A stretch of 38,275 nt of DNA from positions 1 to 38,275 of the forward strand of contig NZ_JAJAUZ010000068.1 of the NCBI RefSeq assembly GCF_020532645.1, read 5' to 3'. How positions within the stretch are numbered: position 1 is the first letter of the stretch; the number at the start of each line of letters is the position of its first letter. The DNA comes from Streptomyces bambusae (lineage in GTDB: Bacteria > Actinomycetota > Actinomycetes > Streptomycetales > Streptomycetaceae). The position numbers were made by a program, and so were the translations under genes. Shown in pieces: positions 14,001 to 22,436 of the stretch. The notes below the pieces were generated by a model. It ran no database searches. It saw nothing but the letters and a program-made list of their open reading frames with translations, and had not been told where the DNA came from.

Positions 14001-14857
14001 CCGGACAGGAGGAGCCGCTGGGCGACGGAGGTGTCCTGGTACTCGTCGAGGAGGACGATCTTGAATTCCTCGCGGAGCAGCGCGCCGACCTCGGGGCGGG
14101 TGGTGGCCAGCCGGGCGGAGAGCGCTATCTGGTCGCTGAAGTCGAGGAGGTCGCGGGAACGTTTGGCGGCGCGGTAGCGGACGGTGAGTTCGAGGAGTTC
14201 CAGGCGGGCGCGGGCGGCCTCGGGGATCTTGCGGAGGTCGTCGTTGGTGAGCCGGGCGGTCGCCAGGGTGTCCAGGAGCGCGGTGTCGTGGGCGCGCAGG
14301 GCGTCGGGGTCGACGAGGTGTTCCGAGAGTTCGGCGTCGAGGGCGAGGACGTCGCCGACGAGGTCGGGGAGGGAGCGGGTGAGCGCCGGGTACGGGCCGG
14401 GGGCCTCGCGCAGGACGCGGGCGGCGAGCTGGAAGCGGGTGGCGTCGGCGAGCAGGCGGGAGCTGGGCTCCAGGCCGATGCGGAGGCCGTGGTCGGTGAG
14501 CAGCTGCCCGGCGAAGGCGTGGTACGTGGCGATGCGGGGTTCGCCGTCCGGTTCCGCGGCGGGGGACGGGTCGGGGTCGGTGATGCCGGCGCGGGCGAGG
14601 GCGGTGCGGACGCGTTCGGAGAGTTCGGCGGCGGCCTTGTTGGTGAAGGTCAGGCCGAGTACCTGGTGCGGGGCGACTTGGCCGGTGCCCACCAGCCACA
14701 CGACCCGGGCGGCCATCACGGTGGTCTTTCCGGAGCCGGCTCCGGCCACGATGACCTGCGGGGCGGGCGGCGCGGTGATGCAGGCCGTCTGCTCCGGGGT
14801 GAACGGGATGCCAAGGAGCTCTTTGAGCTGCTCGGGGTCGGTGAGGTGTGCGGGCAC
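11021..14857 (-). CDS. adnB: AdnB-type helicase-nuclease subunit (double-strand break resection)
   Basis: The protein has 1278 residues, starting at GTG 14857. The UvrD-like motor has Walker A GAGSGKT (39-45), motif II LLDEYQDTSVAQ, motif III AVGDPCQAIYGWRGAS and motif VI LGYVTFTRPRSLL. The C-terminal RecB-type nuclease has GRIDAVY, EIVDWKTG and QLAVYRLA, with catalytic Asp, Asp, Lys and Gln intact. AdnAB in mycobacteria is the heterodimeric motor-nuclease that resects double-strand breaks, and the locus is reported to be essential in Streptomyces. Two low-complexity insertions enlarge this copy: a Pro/Ser/Thr/Gly stretch inside the motor, and an acidic Asp/Pro-rich linker before the nuclease containing repeated DPYPDPADE units (coded at about 11820-12130). 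The gene is separated from adnA by repeats. Confidence 0.93.
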   Translation of the reverse strand: MPAHLTDPEQLKELLGIPFTPEQTACITAPPAPQVIVAGAGSGKTTVMAARVVWLVGTGQVAPHQVLGLTFTNKAAAELSERVRTALARAGITDPDPSPAAEPDGEPRIATYHAFAGQLLTDHGLRIGLEPSSRLLADATRFQLAARVLREAPGPYPALTRSLPDLVGDVLALDAELSEHLVDPDALRAHDTALLDTLATARLTNDDLRKIPEAARARLELLELTVRYRAAKRSRDLLDFSDQIALSARLATTRPEVGALLREEFKIVLLDEYQDTSVAQRLLLSGLFGHGTGHAVTAVGDPCQAIYGWRGASVANLDDFPHHFPHADGSPATRQSLSENRRSGGRLLDLANALAAPLRARHEGVEALRPAPGAERDGYVRCALLPTHAEELDWLADSVAHRVRTGTAPGEIAVLCRSATDFAAIQAALVARDVPVEVVGLSGLLHLPEVADLVSVCEVLQDPGANAALVRLLVGPRWRIGPRDLALLGRRARLLVSRPTPPPDTSPAPAPGSATPSGPSTGTGSGTGQGGGADARTDTGLGTDTGPAGTGTPAGHSRLAAAVEGVDPSEVVSLADALDTFLDVADPHGAADDGLPFSADARVRFARLAAELRDLRRSLSDPLMDVLHRVLATTGLDVELSASPHALAARRRETLGNFLDVAAGFAALDGEATLLAFLSFLHTAERYEKGLDNALPGGDDTVKVLTAHKSKGLEWDVVAVPGLVAGSFPSAQPRESWTAQPQVLPYALRGDAPTLPALDDWTAGALKAFKAEQKEHQATEELRLGYVTFTRPRSLLLASGHWWGPTQKKHRGPSAFLQALYEHCEKGHGEIEAWADAPEPDAENPALAADLADRSWPLPLDPDSFHHRRRAADTVLALLDAPAPSADPYLWPPDCEDPTAPAGRPDPAEAPPAPDEDPYGPDTHLWPDPAEPAPAPLPGPGRTADPYPDPAEEDPYPDPADEEPYPDPADEDPYGPGADPWAAPHEDPPAPAPYAEAAAGDPWADDPWAGDPRAGEPDRAPARPAATAASRLTPEEARLVASWDRDLDALAGELRRARTAVRDVPLPASLSASALLRLAADEQAFTRELARPMPKPPQPAARRGTRFHAWVETRFDELELPFTDPDDLPGSDPEDAGDIADERDLALLKAAFERSPYADRTPYRLEVPVQLTLAGAVVRGRIDAVYRAPAADGDPAGDTYEIVDWKTGHGTDADPLQLAVYRLAWAESLGIDPERVTTAFLHVRSGRVIRPRRLPGRAALERILQGKSDTENPARYDS
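11940..12029. repeat. Imperfect tandem repeat of about 27-30 bp inside adnB
   Basis: About three units sharing CGGCGGGGTCCGGGTAGGG lie head to tail. On the coding strand they encode DPYPDPA-type decapeptides in the linker between motor and nuclease. Confidence 0.7.
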
Positions 14858-14901
14858 GGTTCACCAGGCTAGCGGGCCGGTCGGACATTGCGGTCACGCT
14901 T

Positions 14902-15058
14902 CGGGCTCCGGCCCCGGACCCCCGCGCCTCAATCGCCGGCGGGGCTTGTTTTCGCGGCCCGGGCCCCGCGCCTCGCTCTCCCCCGGCCCCAAGGTGGCGG
15001 GGCTCAGGGATTCGGGGCTCCGCCCCGGACCCCGGTCCTCAAACGCCGGACGGGCTGG
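14902..15058. repeat. Two direct copies of a 45-bp dispersed intergenic repeat
   Basis: The copies are at 14902-14947 and 15014-15058. Each runs GGGCTCCG(C)CCCGGACCCC, then a CCTCAA(A/T)CGCCGG core, then GGGCTTG or GGGCTGG. The same family occurs at 22437-22515 and 32873-33023. They lie in the gap between adnA and adnB. Confidence 0.85.
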
Positions 15059-15200
15059 GATTGCCCCGCCCCGGGCTGGGAGTCCCCCGCACAGACTGGG
15101 ATTCCCCCGGCCCGGACTGGATTTCTTCCCGCCCGGGCTGGATTTCCCCCCGCCCGGACTGGGATTCCCCCACCCCGGACTGGGATTCCCCCCGCCCGGA
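15055..15200. repeat. Seven-copy 21-bp minisatellite between adnA and adnB
   Basis: Seven head-to-tail units start at 15055, 15076, 15096, 15117, 15138, 15159 and 15180. The unit is 21 bp (one copy 20 bp) with consensus CTGGGATTCCCCCCGCCCGGA. Units differ by one to five substitutions. It fills most of the 380-bp gap at 14858-15237, which has no gene. Confidence 0.9.
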
Positions 15201-15237
15201 CTTCGGCTGCCTGCTGGACCTCGGCCGGGGCGCGGGG

Positions 15238-18200
15238 TCAGTCGAGGAGTTGGCGGCCTTCCGGTTGGGCTGTGCAGGCGGTGCGGAAGGTGCAGTGGGT
15301 GCAGTGGCGGCCGGGCGCGGGGGTGAAGCGTTCGTCGAGGACGCGGCCGGCCGCGGTGGCGAGGAGGTCGCCGACCCATTCCCCGGCGAGCGGTTCCTGG
15401 GACTGGATCTTCGGGTGGTCGTCGCCGCCGTCCCGTTTGGCCGCGCCCTGCCGCAGCTGGACGAGTTCCGCCCCGCCGGCGGCCGGACGTACGCCGTCGA
15501 ACGCCTCGTCGACCGCCCCCTCGCGCACGGCGAGCTGGTAGACGGCGAGCTGCGGGTGGCGGGCGACCTCGTCGCGGGTCGGGGCGGACTTGCCGGTCTT
15601 GAAGTCGACGACGTACGCCCGGCCCTGCGGGTCGGTCTCGACGCGGTCCATGGAGCCGCGGATGCGGACCTGGATGGTGCCGTCGGTGCCGTCGGAGTGG
15701 TCGCCGGAGTCGGCGTCCGGCCGGCTCCCCGTGCCCGCTTCGAGGGTGACGTCGAACTCGTGCTCGGTGGCAACGGTGGTGCGCCCGGCCCGGTCGGAGA
15801 CGTGCCAGCGCAGGAAGCGTTCCAGGGCGGCGCGGGCGTTCTCCTTCTCCTGGCGGGACTTCCACGGCGCGTCGAAGGCGAGCGCGTCCCACACCGAGTC
15901 GAGGCGTTCCATGAGGACGGCCAGGTCGGCGGGGGTGCGGCCGGAGGCTACCTCGTCGGCGAGGACGTGGACGACGTTGCCGAAGCCCTGGGCGGCGGTG
16001 GCGGGTGCGTCGGCCTTGACCTCGCGGCCGAGGAACCACTGGAGGGAGCAGTTGTTCGCCAGCTGGTCGAGGGCGCTGCCGGACAGTGCGACCGGCTGCC
16101 GGCGGTCGCGCAGCGGGACGCTGCTGCGAGTCGGCTGGTAGAGGCCCCACCAGCGCTGCGGGTGGGCGGCCGGGACCAGCGGCTGGCCGTCCTCGTCGGC
16201 GAGCGCGGCGAGGGTGGCCAGACGGCGGGCGGCGGCGTCGCGCAGGGCGGGCGAGGCGGCGGGGTCGACGGTGGTGGCGCGGAGTTCCGCGACGAGCGCG
16301 GAGACGGCGAGGGGGCGGCGCGGGCGGCCGGCGACGTCCTTCGGCTCGACGCCGAGTTCGGCGAGGAAGCGGGAGGGCTGGTCGCCGTCCTCGGCGGGGG
16401 CCTTGACGGCGGTGACGACGAGGCGGTCGCGGGCGCGGGTGGCGGCGACGTAGAAGAGGCGGCGCTCCTCGGCGAGGAGGGCGCCGGGGGTGAGGGGTTC
16501 GGCGAGGCCGTCGTGGCCGATGCGGTCGGCTTCGAGGAGGGAGCCGCGGCGGCGCAGGTCGGGCCAGAGGCCCTCCTGGACGCCGGCGACGACGACGAGC
16601 CGCCACTCCAGGCCCTTGGAGCGGTGGGCGGTCATGAGCCGGACGGCGTCGGGGGCGGTGACGCGCTTGCCGAGGGTGTCGGCGGCGACGTCCTCGGCGT
16701 CGAGCTGTTCGAGGAGGTTGAGGGCGCCGCGGCCGCCGGTGCGTTCCTCGGCGCGGCCGGCGGTCTCGAAGAGGGCGCAGACGGCGTCGAGGTCGCGGTC
16801 GGCGTTGCGGCCGGCGGGGCCGCCGCGGCGGGCGGCGCGTTCGAGGCGGGTGGGCCAGTTGGTGCCCTCCCAGAGGGCCCAGAGGGCCTCCTCGGCGGTG
16901 CCGCCGCCTTCGAGCAGCTCGCGCGCCTTGCGGAGCAGCAGGCCGAGGTTCTGGGCGCCGCGGGCGTAGCGGGGGTCGTGCGCGACGAGCCGGTCGGGCT
17001 CGGCGAGCGCGCGCGCGAGCAGCACGTCCGACGGGGCCGGCACGGCCACCCCGGCCGCCCGCTCCTCGTCCCGCAGCGCCCGCCCCAGCCGGCGCAGGTC
17101 CGCCGAGTCCATCCCGCCGAGCGGCGAGCCGAGCAGCTCGATGGCGGTCTCGACCCCGATCCAGCCGGCGGTGACGGGGGCGGGGCCGGTCGCACCGGCG
17201 CCCCCGGATGCGCCCCCGGATGCGCCGTCGGAGGCGCCGTCGGGTGTGGGAAGCGCCGCGTCCGGATCCGCGGGCTCCGTGCCGGGCACCCCCGCGGGTC
17301 CGCCCGCCGGATCCGCGGCTTCGGCGGGCACGGCGGCGGGCGGCGGGGCGTCGTGGGCCGGGTCCGGCTCCGCGGAGCCGGCGGGGGCCGCTTCCGCCGG
17401 CAGGCCCGCTGCCGCCAGGGCCGTGGTGCGGAGGGCGGTCAGGAGCGGGGTGACGGCGGGTTCGTGGCGGAGCGGGAGGGTGGTGGCGTCGGTGGTGGTG
17501 GGGACGCCGGCGGAGATGAGGGCGCGGCGGAACGCGGGGAGGGCGCGGCCGCCGGCGCGGACCAGGACGGCCATGTCCTGCCAGGGGATGCCGTCTTCCA
17601 AATGGGCGCGGCGCAGGATGTCCGCGATGTTGTCGAGCTCGGCGCCGGCGGTCGGGTAGGTGTACGCCTCGACCCGGCCGCCGGGGCGGGTGGGTGCCAG
17701 GTCTCGGTGGGCGCGGACGGCGGCCGCGGGCAGCCGGGGCACCGGCATGCGGGTGGTGAGCAGCCGGGTGGCGGCGAGCAGGTTCGCGGCGGAGCGGCGG
17801 CCGGTGGTGAGGACGCGGACGCCGGCGCCGGGGAAGGTGTCGGCGAAGCCGAGGATGCCGCCTATGTCCGCGCCGCGGAAGGCGTAGATCGACTGGTCGG
17901 GGTCGCCGAACGCGATGGTGTCCCGGCAGCCCAGCGCCTTGAGGAGGCGGACCTGGGCGGCGTCGGTGTCCTGGTACTCGTCGACGAAGACGGCGTCGTA
18001 CCGCTTCCACAGCTCGGTCTCGGGCCGCTCGGCGAGCAGCACGGCCCGGTGGACGAGTTCGGCGTAGTCGAGGGACCCGGACAGGTCGAGGACGTCGAGG
18101 TACTCGGCGAGGAACGCGGCGGCGGCCTGCCAGTCGGGGCGGCCGGTGCGGGCCGCGAAGGCGCCGAGGGCCTCCGCGGACAGGCCCAGCTCGCGGCTGC

Positions 18201-18738
18201 GCGCGAGGACGGCCCGTACCTCGTCGGCGAAGCCGCGGGTGGTGAGGGCGGCGCGCAGGTCGTCGGGCCAGCGGATGGAGCCGAGGTGCCGCTGGCCGTC
18301 GAGCAGCTCGCGGACCATGACGTCCTGCTCGGCGCCGGAGAGCAGGCGCAGCGGTTCGACGAACAGGTCGGCGTCCTGGTGGGCGCGGACCAGGGCGTAG
18401 CAGAAGGAGTGGAAGGTGGTGGCCTGCGGGGCGCGGGCGCCGCCGAGGCGCAGGGCGGTGCGGTCGCGGAGTTCGACGGCGGCCTTGCGGCCGAAGGTGA
18501 GGACGAGGATCCGCTGCGGGTCGGCGCCGGCCTCGACGCGGGCGGCGACGGCCTCGACGAGGGTGGTGGTCTTGCCGGTGCCGGGGCCGGCGAGGACGAG
18601 GAGCGGGCCGCCGGGGTGGTCAACCACCGCCTGCTGGGCTGCGTCCAGTACAGGAGGATCCGTCTGCCCCGGCCCGGTGCGCACCAGTCGGTACGCGTCA
18701 TGGGTCCGCGTACGACGGCCGGAAGGGGAGGAGCTCAC
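15238..18738 (-). CDS. adnA: AdnA-type helicase-nuclease subunit with putative Fe-S nuclease domain
   Basis: The protein has 1166 residues, starting at GTG 18738. The motor has Walker A GPGTGKT (51-57), motif II VDEYQDTDAAQ, motif III AFGDPDQSIYAFRGAD and motif VI LFYVAATRARDRL. The C-terminal nuclease has GSMDRVE, YVVDFKTG and QLAVYQLA. A Cys upstream of the nuclease (NNCSLQWFLGRE) plus terminal CTHCTFRTAC gives the C...CxxCx5C pattern of iron-sulfur nuclease domains of the AddB/Cas4 type. It lies upstream of adnB in the same direction, the adnA-adnB order of mycobacteria, hence the naming. An Ala/Pro/Gly-rich insertion of about 80 residues (coded near 17160-17420) with DGASDGASGGASGG repeats interrupts the motor. 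Subunit naming is by position and the Cys motif, not by alignment. Confidence 0.92.
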   Translation of the reverse strand: MSSSPSGRRTRTHDAYRLVRTGPGQTDPPVLDAAQQAVVDHPGGPLLVLAGPGTGKTTTLVEAVAARVEAGADPQRILVLTFGRKAAVELRDRTALRLGGARAPQATTFHSFCYALVRAHQDADLFVEPLRLLSGAEQDVMVRELLDGQRHLGSIRWPDDLRAALTTRGFADEVRAVLARSRELGLSAEALGAFAARTGRPDWQAAAAFLAEYLDVLDLSGSLDYAELVHRAVLLAERPETELWKRYDAVFVDEYQDTDAAQVRLLKALGCRDTIAFGDPDQSIYAFRGADIGGILGFADTFPGAGVRVLTTGRRSAANLLAATRLLTTRMPVPRLPAAAVRAHRDLAPTRPGGRVEAYTYPTAGAELDNIADILRRAHLEDGIPWQDMAVLVRAGGRALPAFRRALISAGVPTTTDATTLPLRHEPAVTPLLTALRTTALAAAGLPAEAAPAGSAEPDPAHDAPPPAAVPAEAADPAGGPAGVPGTEPADPDAALPTPDGASDGASGGASGGAGATGPAPVTAGWIGVETAIELLGSPLGGMDSADLRRLGRALRDEERAAGVAVPAPSDVLLARALAEPDRLVAHDPRYARGAQNLGLLLRKARELLEGGGTAEEALWALWEGTNWPTRLERAARRGGPAGRNADRDLDAVCALFETAGRAEERTGGRGALNLLEQLDAEDVAADTLGKRVTAPDAVRLMTAHRSKGLEWRLVVVAGVQEGLWPDLRRRGSLLEADRIGHDGLAEPLTPGALLAEERRLFYVAATRARDRLVVTAVKAPAEDGDQPSRFLAELGVEPKDVAGRPRRPLAVSALVAELRATTVDPAASPALRDAAARRLATLAALADEDGQPLVPAAHPQRWWGLYQPTRSSVPLRDRRQPVALSGSALDQLANNCSLQWFLGREVKADAPATAAQGFGNVVHVLADEVASGRTPADLAVLMERLDSVWDALAFDAPWKSRQEKENARAALERFLRWHVSDRAGRTTVATEHEFDVTLEAGTGSRPDADSGDHSDGTDGTIQVRIRGSMDRVETDPQGRAYVVDFKTGKSAPTRDEVARHPQLAVYQLAVREGAVDEAFDGVRPAAGGAELVQLRQGAAKRDGGDDHPKIQSQEPLAGEWVGDLLATAAGRVLDERFTPAPGRHCTHCTFRTACTAQPEGRQLLD

Positions 18739-19056
18739 GTGGATCGCCGGTCCCTGCTGGTGGGTGTGCTGGTTGTGCTGACGGTGCCGCTGGTGGCGCG
18801 CGGCACGTCCGGTGCGGGCGTGCGGGGATGCGCGCGAGGGAAAGACGCTACGCCACGACGGGCGGTGCGCGCACGGTTCCGGGACGGTCGCCCGGACGGG
18901 TGCACGGCTCCCCGTACGGGCCCTGCATGGCGGAAGCTGTCCAGTGTGAGCTTCGTCAACCCCGCGCGCCGGCGTGCCCCGGGCAACCCGCGTACGAAGA
19001 CGGCCGCGCCGCTGCCGGTACGGGGCGGCGGCGGGCCGGGCGGCGGGCCGGCGGGC
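18739..19056. other. Gap of 318 bp with no supported gene
   Basis: No gene, clear promoter or terminator is supported here. Open frames exist on both strands, including a GTG at 18739 with a purine-rich upstream sequence, but these coincide with the reverse complement of the adnA start codons and show no conserved protein features. Confidence 0.6.
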
Positions 19057-19476
19057 TCAGCCGGGTCCGGCGCCGACCGGTGCCGTCCCGGTGCCTTCGG
19101 TGCCGTCCCAGCGGGCCCGGCGGAGGTCGAGGCGGGGGACGTGGCCGTCCGCGGAGCGGGGCGCGGGGCGCAGCGGGGTGCCTTCCTCGCGGTAGTGGGC
19201 GAGGGCGCGGAGTTCGTGGCCGGGCAGCAGGGTGCCGTCGGCGCGGACCACGCGCCACCAGGGGACGGCGCCGCCGTAGAGGGACATGGCGCGGCCGACC
19301 TGGCGGGGGCCGCCGCGGGTGGCGGGGGCGGTTCCGTCGGGGCGTTCCTCGTCTTCCTGGGCGAGCCATTCGGCGACGTCGCCGTACGTCATCACCCGGC
19401 CGGGCGGAATCCGCTCGGCCACCTCCAGGACCCGCTCCGCGTATTCGGGGAGCTCGGGCAGCACCGCATCGCTCAT
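19057..19476 (-). CDS. MGMT-family alkyltransferase-like (ATL) DNA-binding protein, no active-site Cys
   Basis: The protein has 139 residues, using ATG 19476 (an ATG at 19485 is in frame). The helix-turn-helix and Arg-finger region of O6-alkylguanine transferases is clear (IPPGRVMTYGDVAEWLA, then RQVGRAMSLYGG). The active-site PCHRV is replaced by PWWRV at 72-76, so the methyl-accepting Cys is Trp73. Proteins with this change (ATL) bind O6-alkylguanine without repairing it and recruit nucleotide excision repair. A 14-residue insert (EDEERPDGTAPATR) interrupts the fold before RQVG. The C-terminus LRRARWDG is typical of the actinomycete group. It lies upstream of adnA in the same direction, in a DNA repair neighbourhood. 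Confidence 0.9.
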   Translation of the reverse strand: MSDAVLPELPEYAERVLEVAERIPPGRVMTYGDVAEWLAQEDEERPDGTAPATRGGPRQVGRAMSLYGGAVPWWRVVRADGTLLPGHELRALAHYREEGTPLRPAPRSADGHVPRLDLRRARWDGTEGTGTAPVGAGPG

Positions 19477-19565
19477 CCGGCCCATGCTGCCCTATGGCAC
19501 CGACACCGCACCCTGCCGACCGCCCGTACGGTCCGGCCGTGCCACCATCTTCCGGGCGGTGACTG

Positions 19566-22373
19566 GTGATACGAGATCAAGAAGAGACGGCGGAGACGGC
19601 GAAGGAGCAGGGTGTGAGCCCTCCGGATGCGGAGTCCACACCCCGGGGCGCGGACCCCGGGGAGCCGCCCCTGCCTGCCTCCGGGCCGGAGCGGGCACCG
19701 CAGCCCCCGCACGGCGCCGACGGCATCGACGGCACCGCGGGCCTCGACGGGCCGGACGTGCGGGACCTGCCGGACGACCCGCTGTCCGAGCAGGGCGTGG
19801 AGCAGGTCGAGGTCGACGAGCCGCTGCTGGCCGCCCGGGTGCACCGCCCGTCGGACCTGGTGCGCGTCCTCGTCGGCATCCTCGGCATCGCCGTGGTCCT
19901 GGCCATCGCCGCGTTCGCCCACGGCACGACCGTGGGCTTGGAGGCGGACATCAGCAAGGGCACCGGCCAGGCGCCGGCGCTCCTCATCAAGATCGCCGGC
20001 CTGGTGTCGAGCATCGCCGTGCTGCTGGTGCCGGTCGCGTTCGCGATCGAACGGCTGATCAAACGGGACGGCCTGCGGATCGCGGACGGCGTGCTGGCCG
20101 CGGTCCTTGCGCACGGGGTGACGCTCGCCACCGATTTGTGGGTGGCGCAGACCGCCCCGGACACCATCCGGGACGCGCTGACCCGCCCGCAGGCGGGCGA
20201 GGCGATGAGCGATCCGGTGCACGGCTACCTCGCGCCGGTGATCGCGTACATGACGGCGGTGGGCATGACCCGCCGGCCGCGGTGGCGGGTGGCGCTGTGG
20301 GTGGTGCTGCTGCTGGACGCGCTCGCGATGCTGGTCGGCGGGTACACGACGCCGTTCTCGATCCTGCTGACCGTGCTGATCGGCTGGTCCGTCGCGTACG
20401 GCACGCTGTACGCGGTCGGCTCGCCGAACGTGCGGCCGACGGGGCAGAACCTGCTGGGCGGTCTGCGCCGGGTCGGTTTCCAGCCCGTGACGGCGATGCG
20501 GGTGGAGGAGCCGGAGGTCCCCGAGCACACCGACCGGGGCCGCCGCTACCTGGTGACGCTGGAGGACGGGCCGCCGCTGGACGTGACAGTCGTGGACCGG
20601 GAGCAGCAGGCGCAGGGCTTCTTCTACCGGGTGTGGCGGCGGCTGACGCTGCGCGGGATCACCACCCGCCGGAGCCTGCAGTCGCTGCGGCAGGCGCTGG
20701 AGCAGGAGGCGCTGCTCGCGTACGCGGCGATCGCGGCGGGGGCGAACGCGCCGAAGCTGATCGCGACCTCGGAGCTGGGTCCGGACGCCGTGATGCTGGT
20801 GTACGAGCACCTGGGCGGGCGGACGCTGGACGCGACGCCGGACGAGGAGATCACCGACGAGCTGATCCGCAACGCGTGGCAGCAGGTGAAGGCGCTGCAG
20901 TCGCGGCGGATCGCGCACCGGCGGCTCGCGGGGGACGCGCTGGTGGTGGATCGTTCCGGCAGGATCACCCTGACGGACCTGCGGGGCGGTGAGATCGCGG
21001 CCGGTGACCTGGTGCTGCGGATGGACATCGCGCAGCTGCTGACGACGCTGGGCCTGCGGGTGGGCGCGGAGCGTTCGGTGGCGTCGGCGGTGGCGGTGCT
21101 GGGCGGGGACGCGGTGGCGGACTGTCTGCCGCTGCTCCAGCCGATCGCGCTGTCGCGGTCCACGCGGGCGACGCTGCGGCGGCTGGCGCGGGAGCGGTCG
21201 CAGCGCGAGCGGGACGCCGTACTGGAGGCCTCGAAGGCGGCGAAGGAGGCCCGGGAGGCGATGTCGGCGGCGGCCCGCCAGTCCGCGAAGGCGGAGAAGG
21301 CCGAGAAGAAGGCCGACAAGAAGGCCGAGAAGCAGGCGCTGGACGTGGCGCTGGACGAGGCCCGCGAGGAGGACCTGCTGTCGCAGATCCGCCGGCAGGT
21401 GCTGCTGATCCGGCCGCAGGCGCCGGTGGAGCCGGCCCGGCTGGAGCGGATCCGGCCGCGGACGCTGGTGAGTTTCATCGCGGGTGCGTTCGCCGCGTAC
21501 TTCCTGCTCTCGCAGCTGACGCACGTGCAGTTCGACAAGGTGATCGGCGAGGCGCAGTGGGGCTGGGTGGCGGCGGCTGCCGCGTTCTCGGCGCTGAGCT
21601 ATTTCGCGGCGGCGATGAGCCTGCTGGGGTTCGTGCCGGAGCGGGTGCCGTTCCTGCGGACGGTGCTGGCGCAGGTGGCGGGGTCGTTCGTGAAGCTGGT
21701 GGCGCCGGCGGCGATCGGCGGGGTGGCGCTGAACACGCGCTTCCTGCAGCGGCAGGGGGTGCGGCCGGGGCTGGCGGTGGCCAGTGTCGGGGCCTCGCAG
21801 CTGTTCGGGCTGGGCAGTCACATCGTGCTGCTGCTGTCGTTCGGCTACCTGACGGGTACGGAGAAGACGCCGGAGATGACGCCGTCCCGGACGGTGATCG
21901 CGGGGCTGCTGACGGTGGCGGTGCTGGTGCTGGTGGTGACGGCGATCCCGTTCCTGCGGAAGTTCGTGGCGAGCCGGGTGCGGGCGCTGTTCGCCGGGGT
22001 CGTGCCGCGGATGCTGGACGTGCTGCAGCGGCCGCAGAAGCTGCTGACCGGGATCGGCGGGATGCTGCTGCTGACCGGCTGCTTCGTGATGTGCCTCGAT
22101 GCGTCGATCCGGGCGTTCGGGGGTGGCCAGGCGATCAGTTACGCGAGCATCGCGGTGGTGTTCCTCGCCGGGAACGCGCTGGGGTCCGCGGCGCCGACGC
22201 CGGGTGGTGTGGGGGCGGTGGAGACGACCCTCACGCTCGGTCTGATCGCGGTCGGCCTCGACAAGGAGATCGCGATCTCGGCGGTGCTTCTGTTCCGGCT
22301 GATGACGTTCTGGCTGCCGGTGCTGCCGGGCTGGCTGTCCTTCAACCACCTGACCCGCAAGGAAGCGCTGTAG
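19566..22373 (+). CDS. Fusion of kinase-like segment and flippase-like (LPG-synthase-type) transmembrane domain
   Basis: The protein has 935 residues, starting at GTG 19566. Order: a disordered acidic Pro-rich N-terminus (1-90); transmembrane segments at about 100-120, 137-158 and further helices to about 270; a soluble kinase-like region (about 310-560); a Lys/Glu/Ala-rich charged helix (KAEKAEKKADKKAEK); then a C-terminal multi-helix domain of the TIGR00374/MprF-flippase type (about 640-935), with KLVAPAAIGGVALNTRFLQRQG and AAPTPGGVGAVETTL. The kinase-like region retains HRRLAGDALVVD and ITLTDLRGGE, so HRD and DFG are both altered (HRR, DLR), and catalysis is doubtful. The C-terminal domain moves lipids or polyprenyl-linked substrates in related proteins. 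The substrate here is unknown. It is divergent from the ATL gene. Confidence 0.88.
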   Translation: MIRDQEETAETAKEQGVSPPDAESTPRGADPGEPPLPASGPERAPQPPHGADGIDGTAGLDGPDVRDLPDDPLSEQGVEQVEVDEPLLAARVHRPSDLVRVLVGILGIAVVLAIAAFAHGTTVGLEADISKGTGQAPALLIKIAGLVSSIAVLLVPVAFAIERLIKRDGLRIADGVLAAVLAHGVTLATDLWVAQTAPDTIRDALTRPQAGEAMSDPVHGYLAPVIAYMTAVGMTRRPRWRVALWVVLLLDALAMLVGGYTTPFSILLTVLIGWSVAYGTLYAVGSPNVRPTGQNLLGGLRRVGFQPVTAMRVEEPEVPEHTDRGRRYLVTLEDGPPLDVTVVDREQQAQGFFYRVWRRLTLRGITTRRSLQSLRQALEQEALLAYAAIAAGANAPKLIATSELGPDAVMLVYEHLGGRTLDATPDEEITDELIRNAWQQVKALQSRRIAHRRLAGDALVVDRSGRITLTDLRGGEIAAGDLVLRMDIAQLLTTLGLRVGAERSVASAVAVLGGDAVADCLPLLQPIALSRSTRATLRRLARERSQRERDAVLEASKAAKEAREAMSAAARQSAKAEKAEKKADKKAEKQALDVALDEAREEDLLSQIRRQVLLIRPQAPVEPARLERIRPRTLVSFIAGAFAAYFLLSQLTHVQFDKVIGEAQWGWVAAAAAFSALSYFAAAMSLLGFVPERVPFLRTVLAQVAGSFVKLVAPAAIGGVALNTRFLQRQGVRPGLAVASVGASQLFGLGSHIVLLLSFGYLTGTEKTPEMTPSRTVIAGLLTVAVLVLVVTAIPFLRKFVASRVRALFAGVVPRMLDVLQRPQKLLTGIGGMLLLTGCFVMCLDASIRAFGGGQAISYASIAVVFLAGNALGSAAPTPGGVGAVETTLTLGLIAVGLDKEIAISAVLLFRLMTFWLPVLPGWLSFNHLTRKEAL

Positions 22374-22436
22374 GGGGGCGGGGCCTTCGTGTCCCGCCGG
22401 GGGTGCCCGCCCCGATCGCCGGCGCGGCCCGGCCTC

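Noticed and set aside
15055..15200. CRISPR array
   Set aside because: Units are contiguous 21-mers with no spacers and no cas genes; this is a tandem minisatellite.
18739..18900. Plus-strand ORF from GTG 18739 with GGAGGAG seven bases upstream and a hydrophobic N-terminus
   Set aside because: The apparent ribosome site is simply the reverse complement of the Ser-rich start of adnA. The frame continues as low-complexity antisense of the ATL gene with no conserved features.
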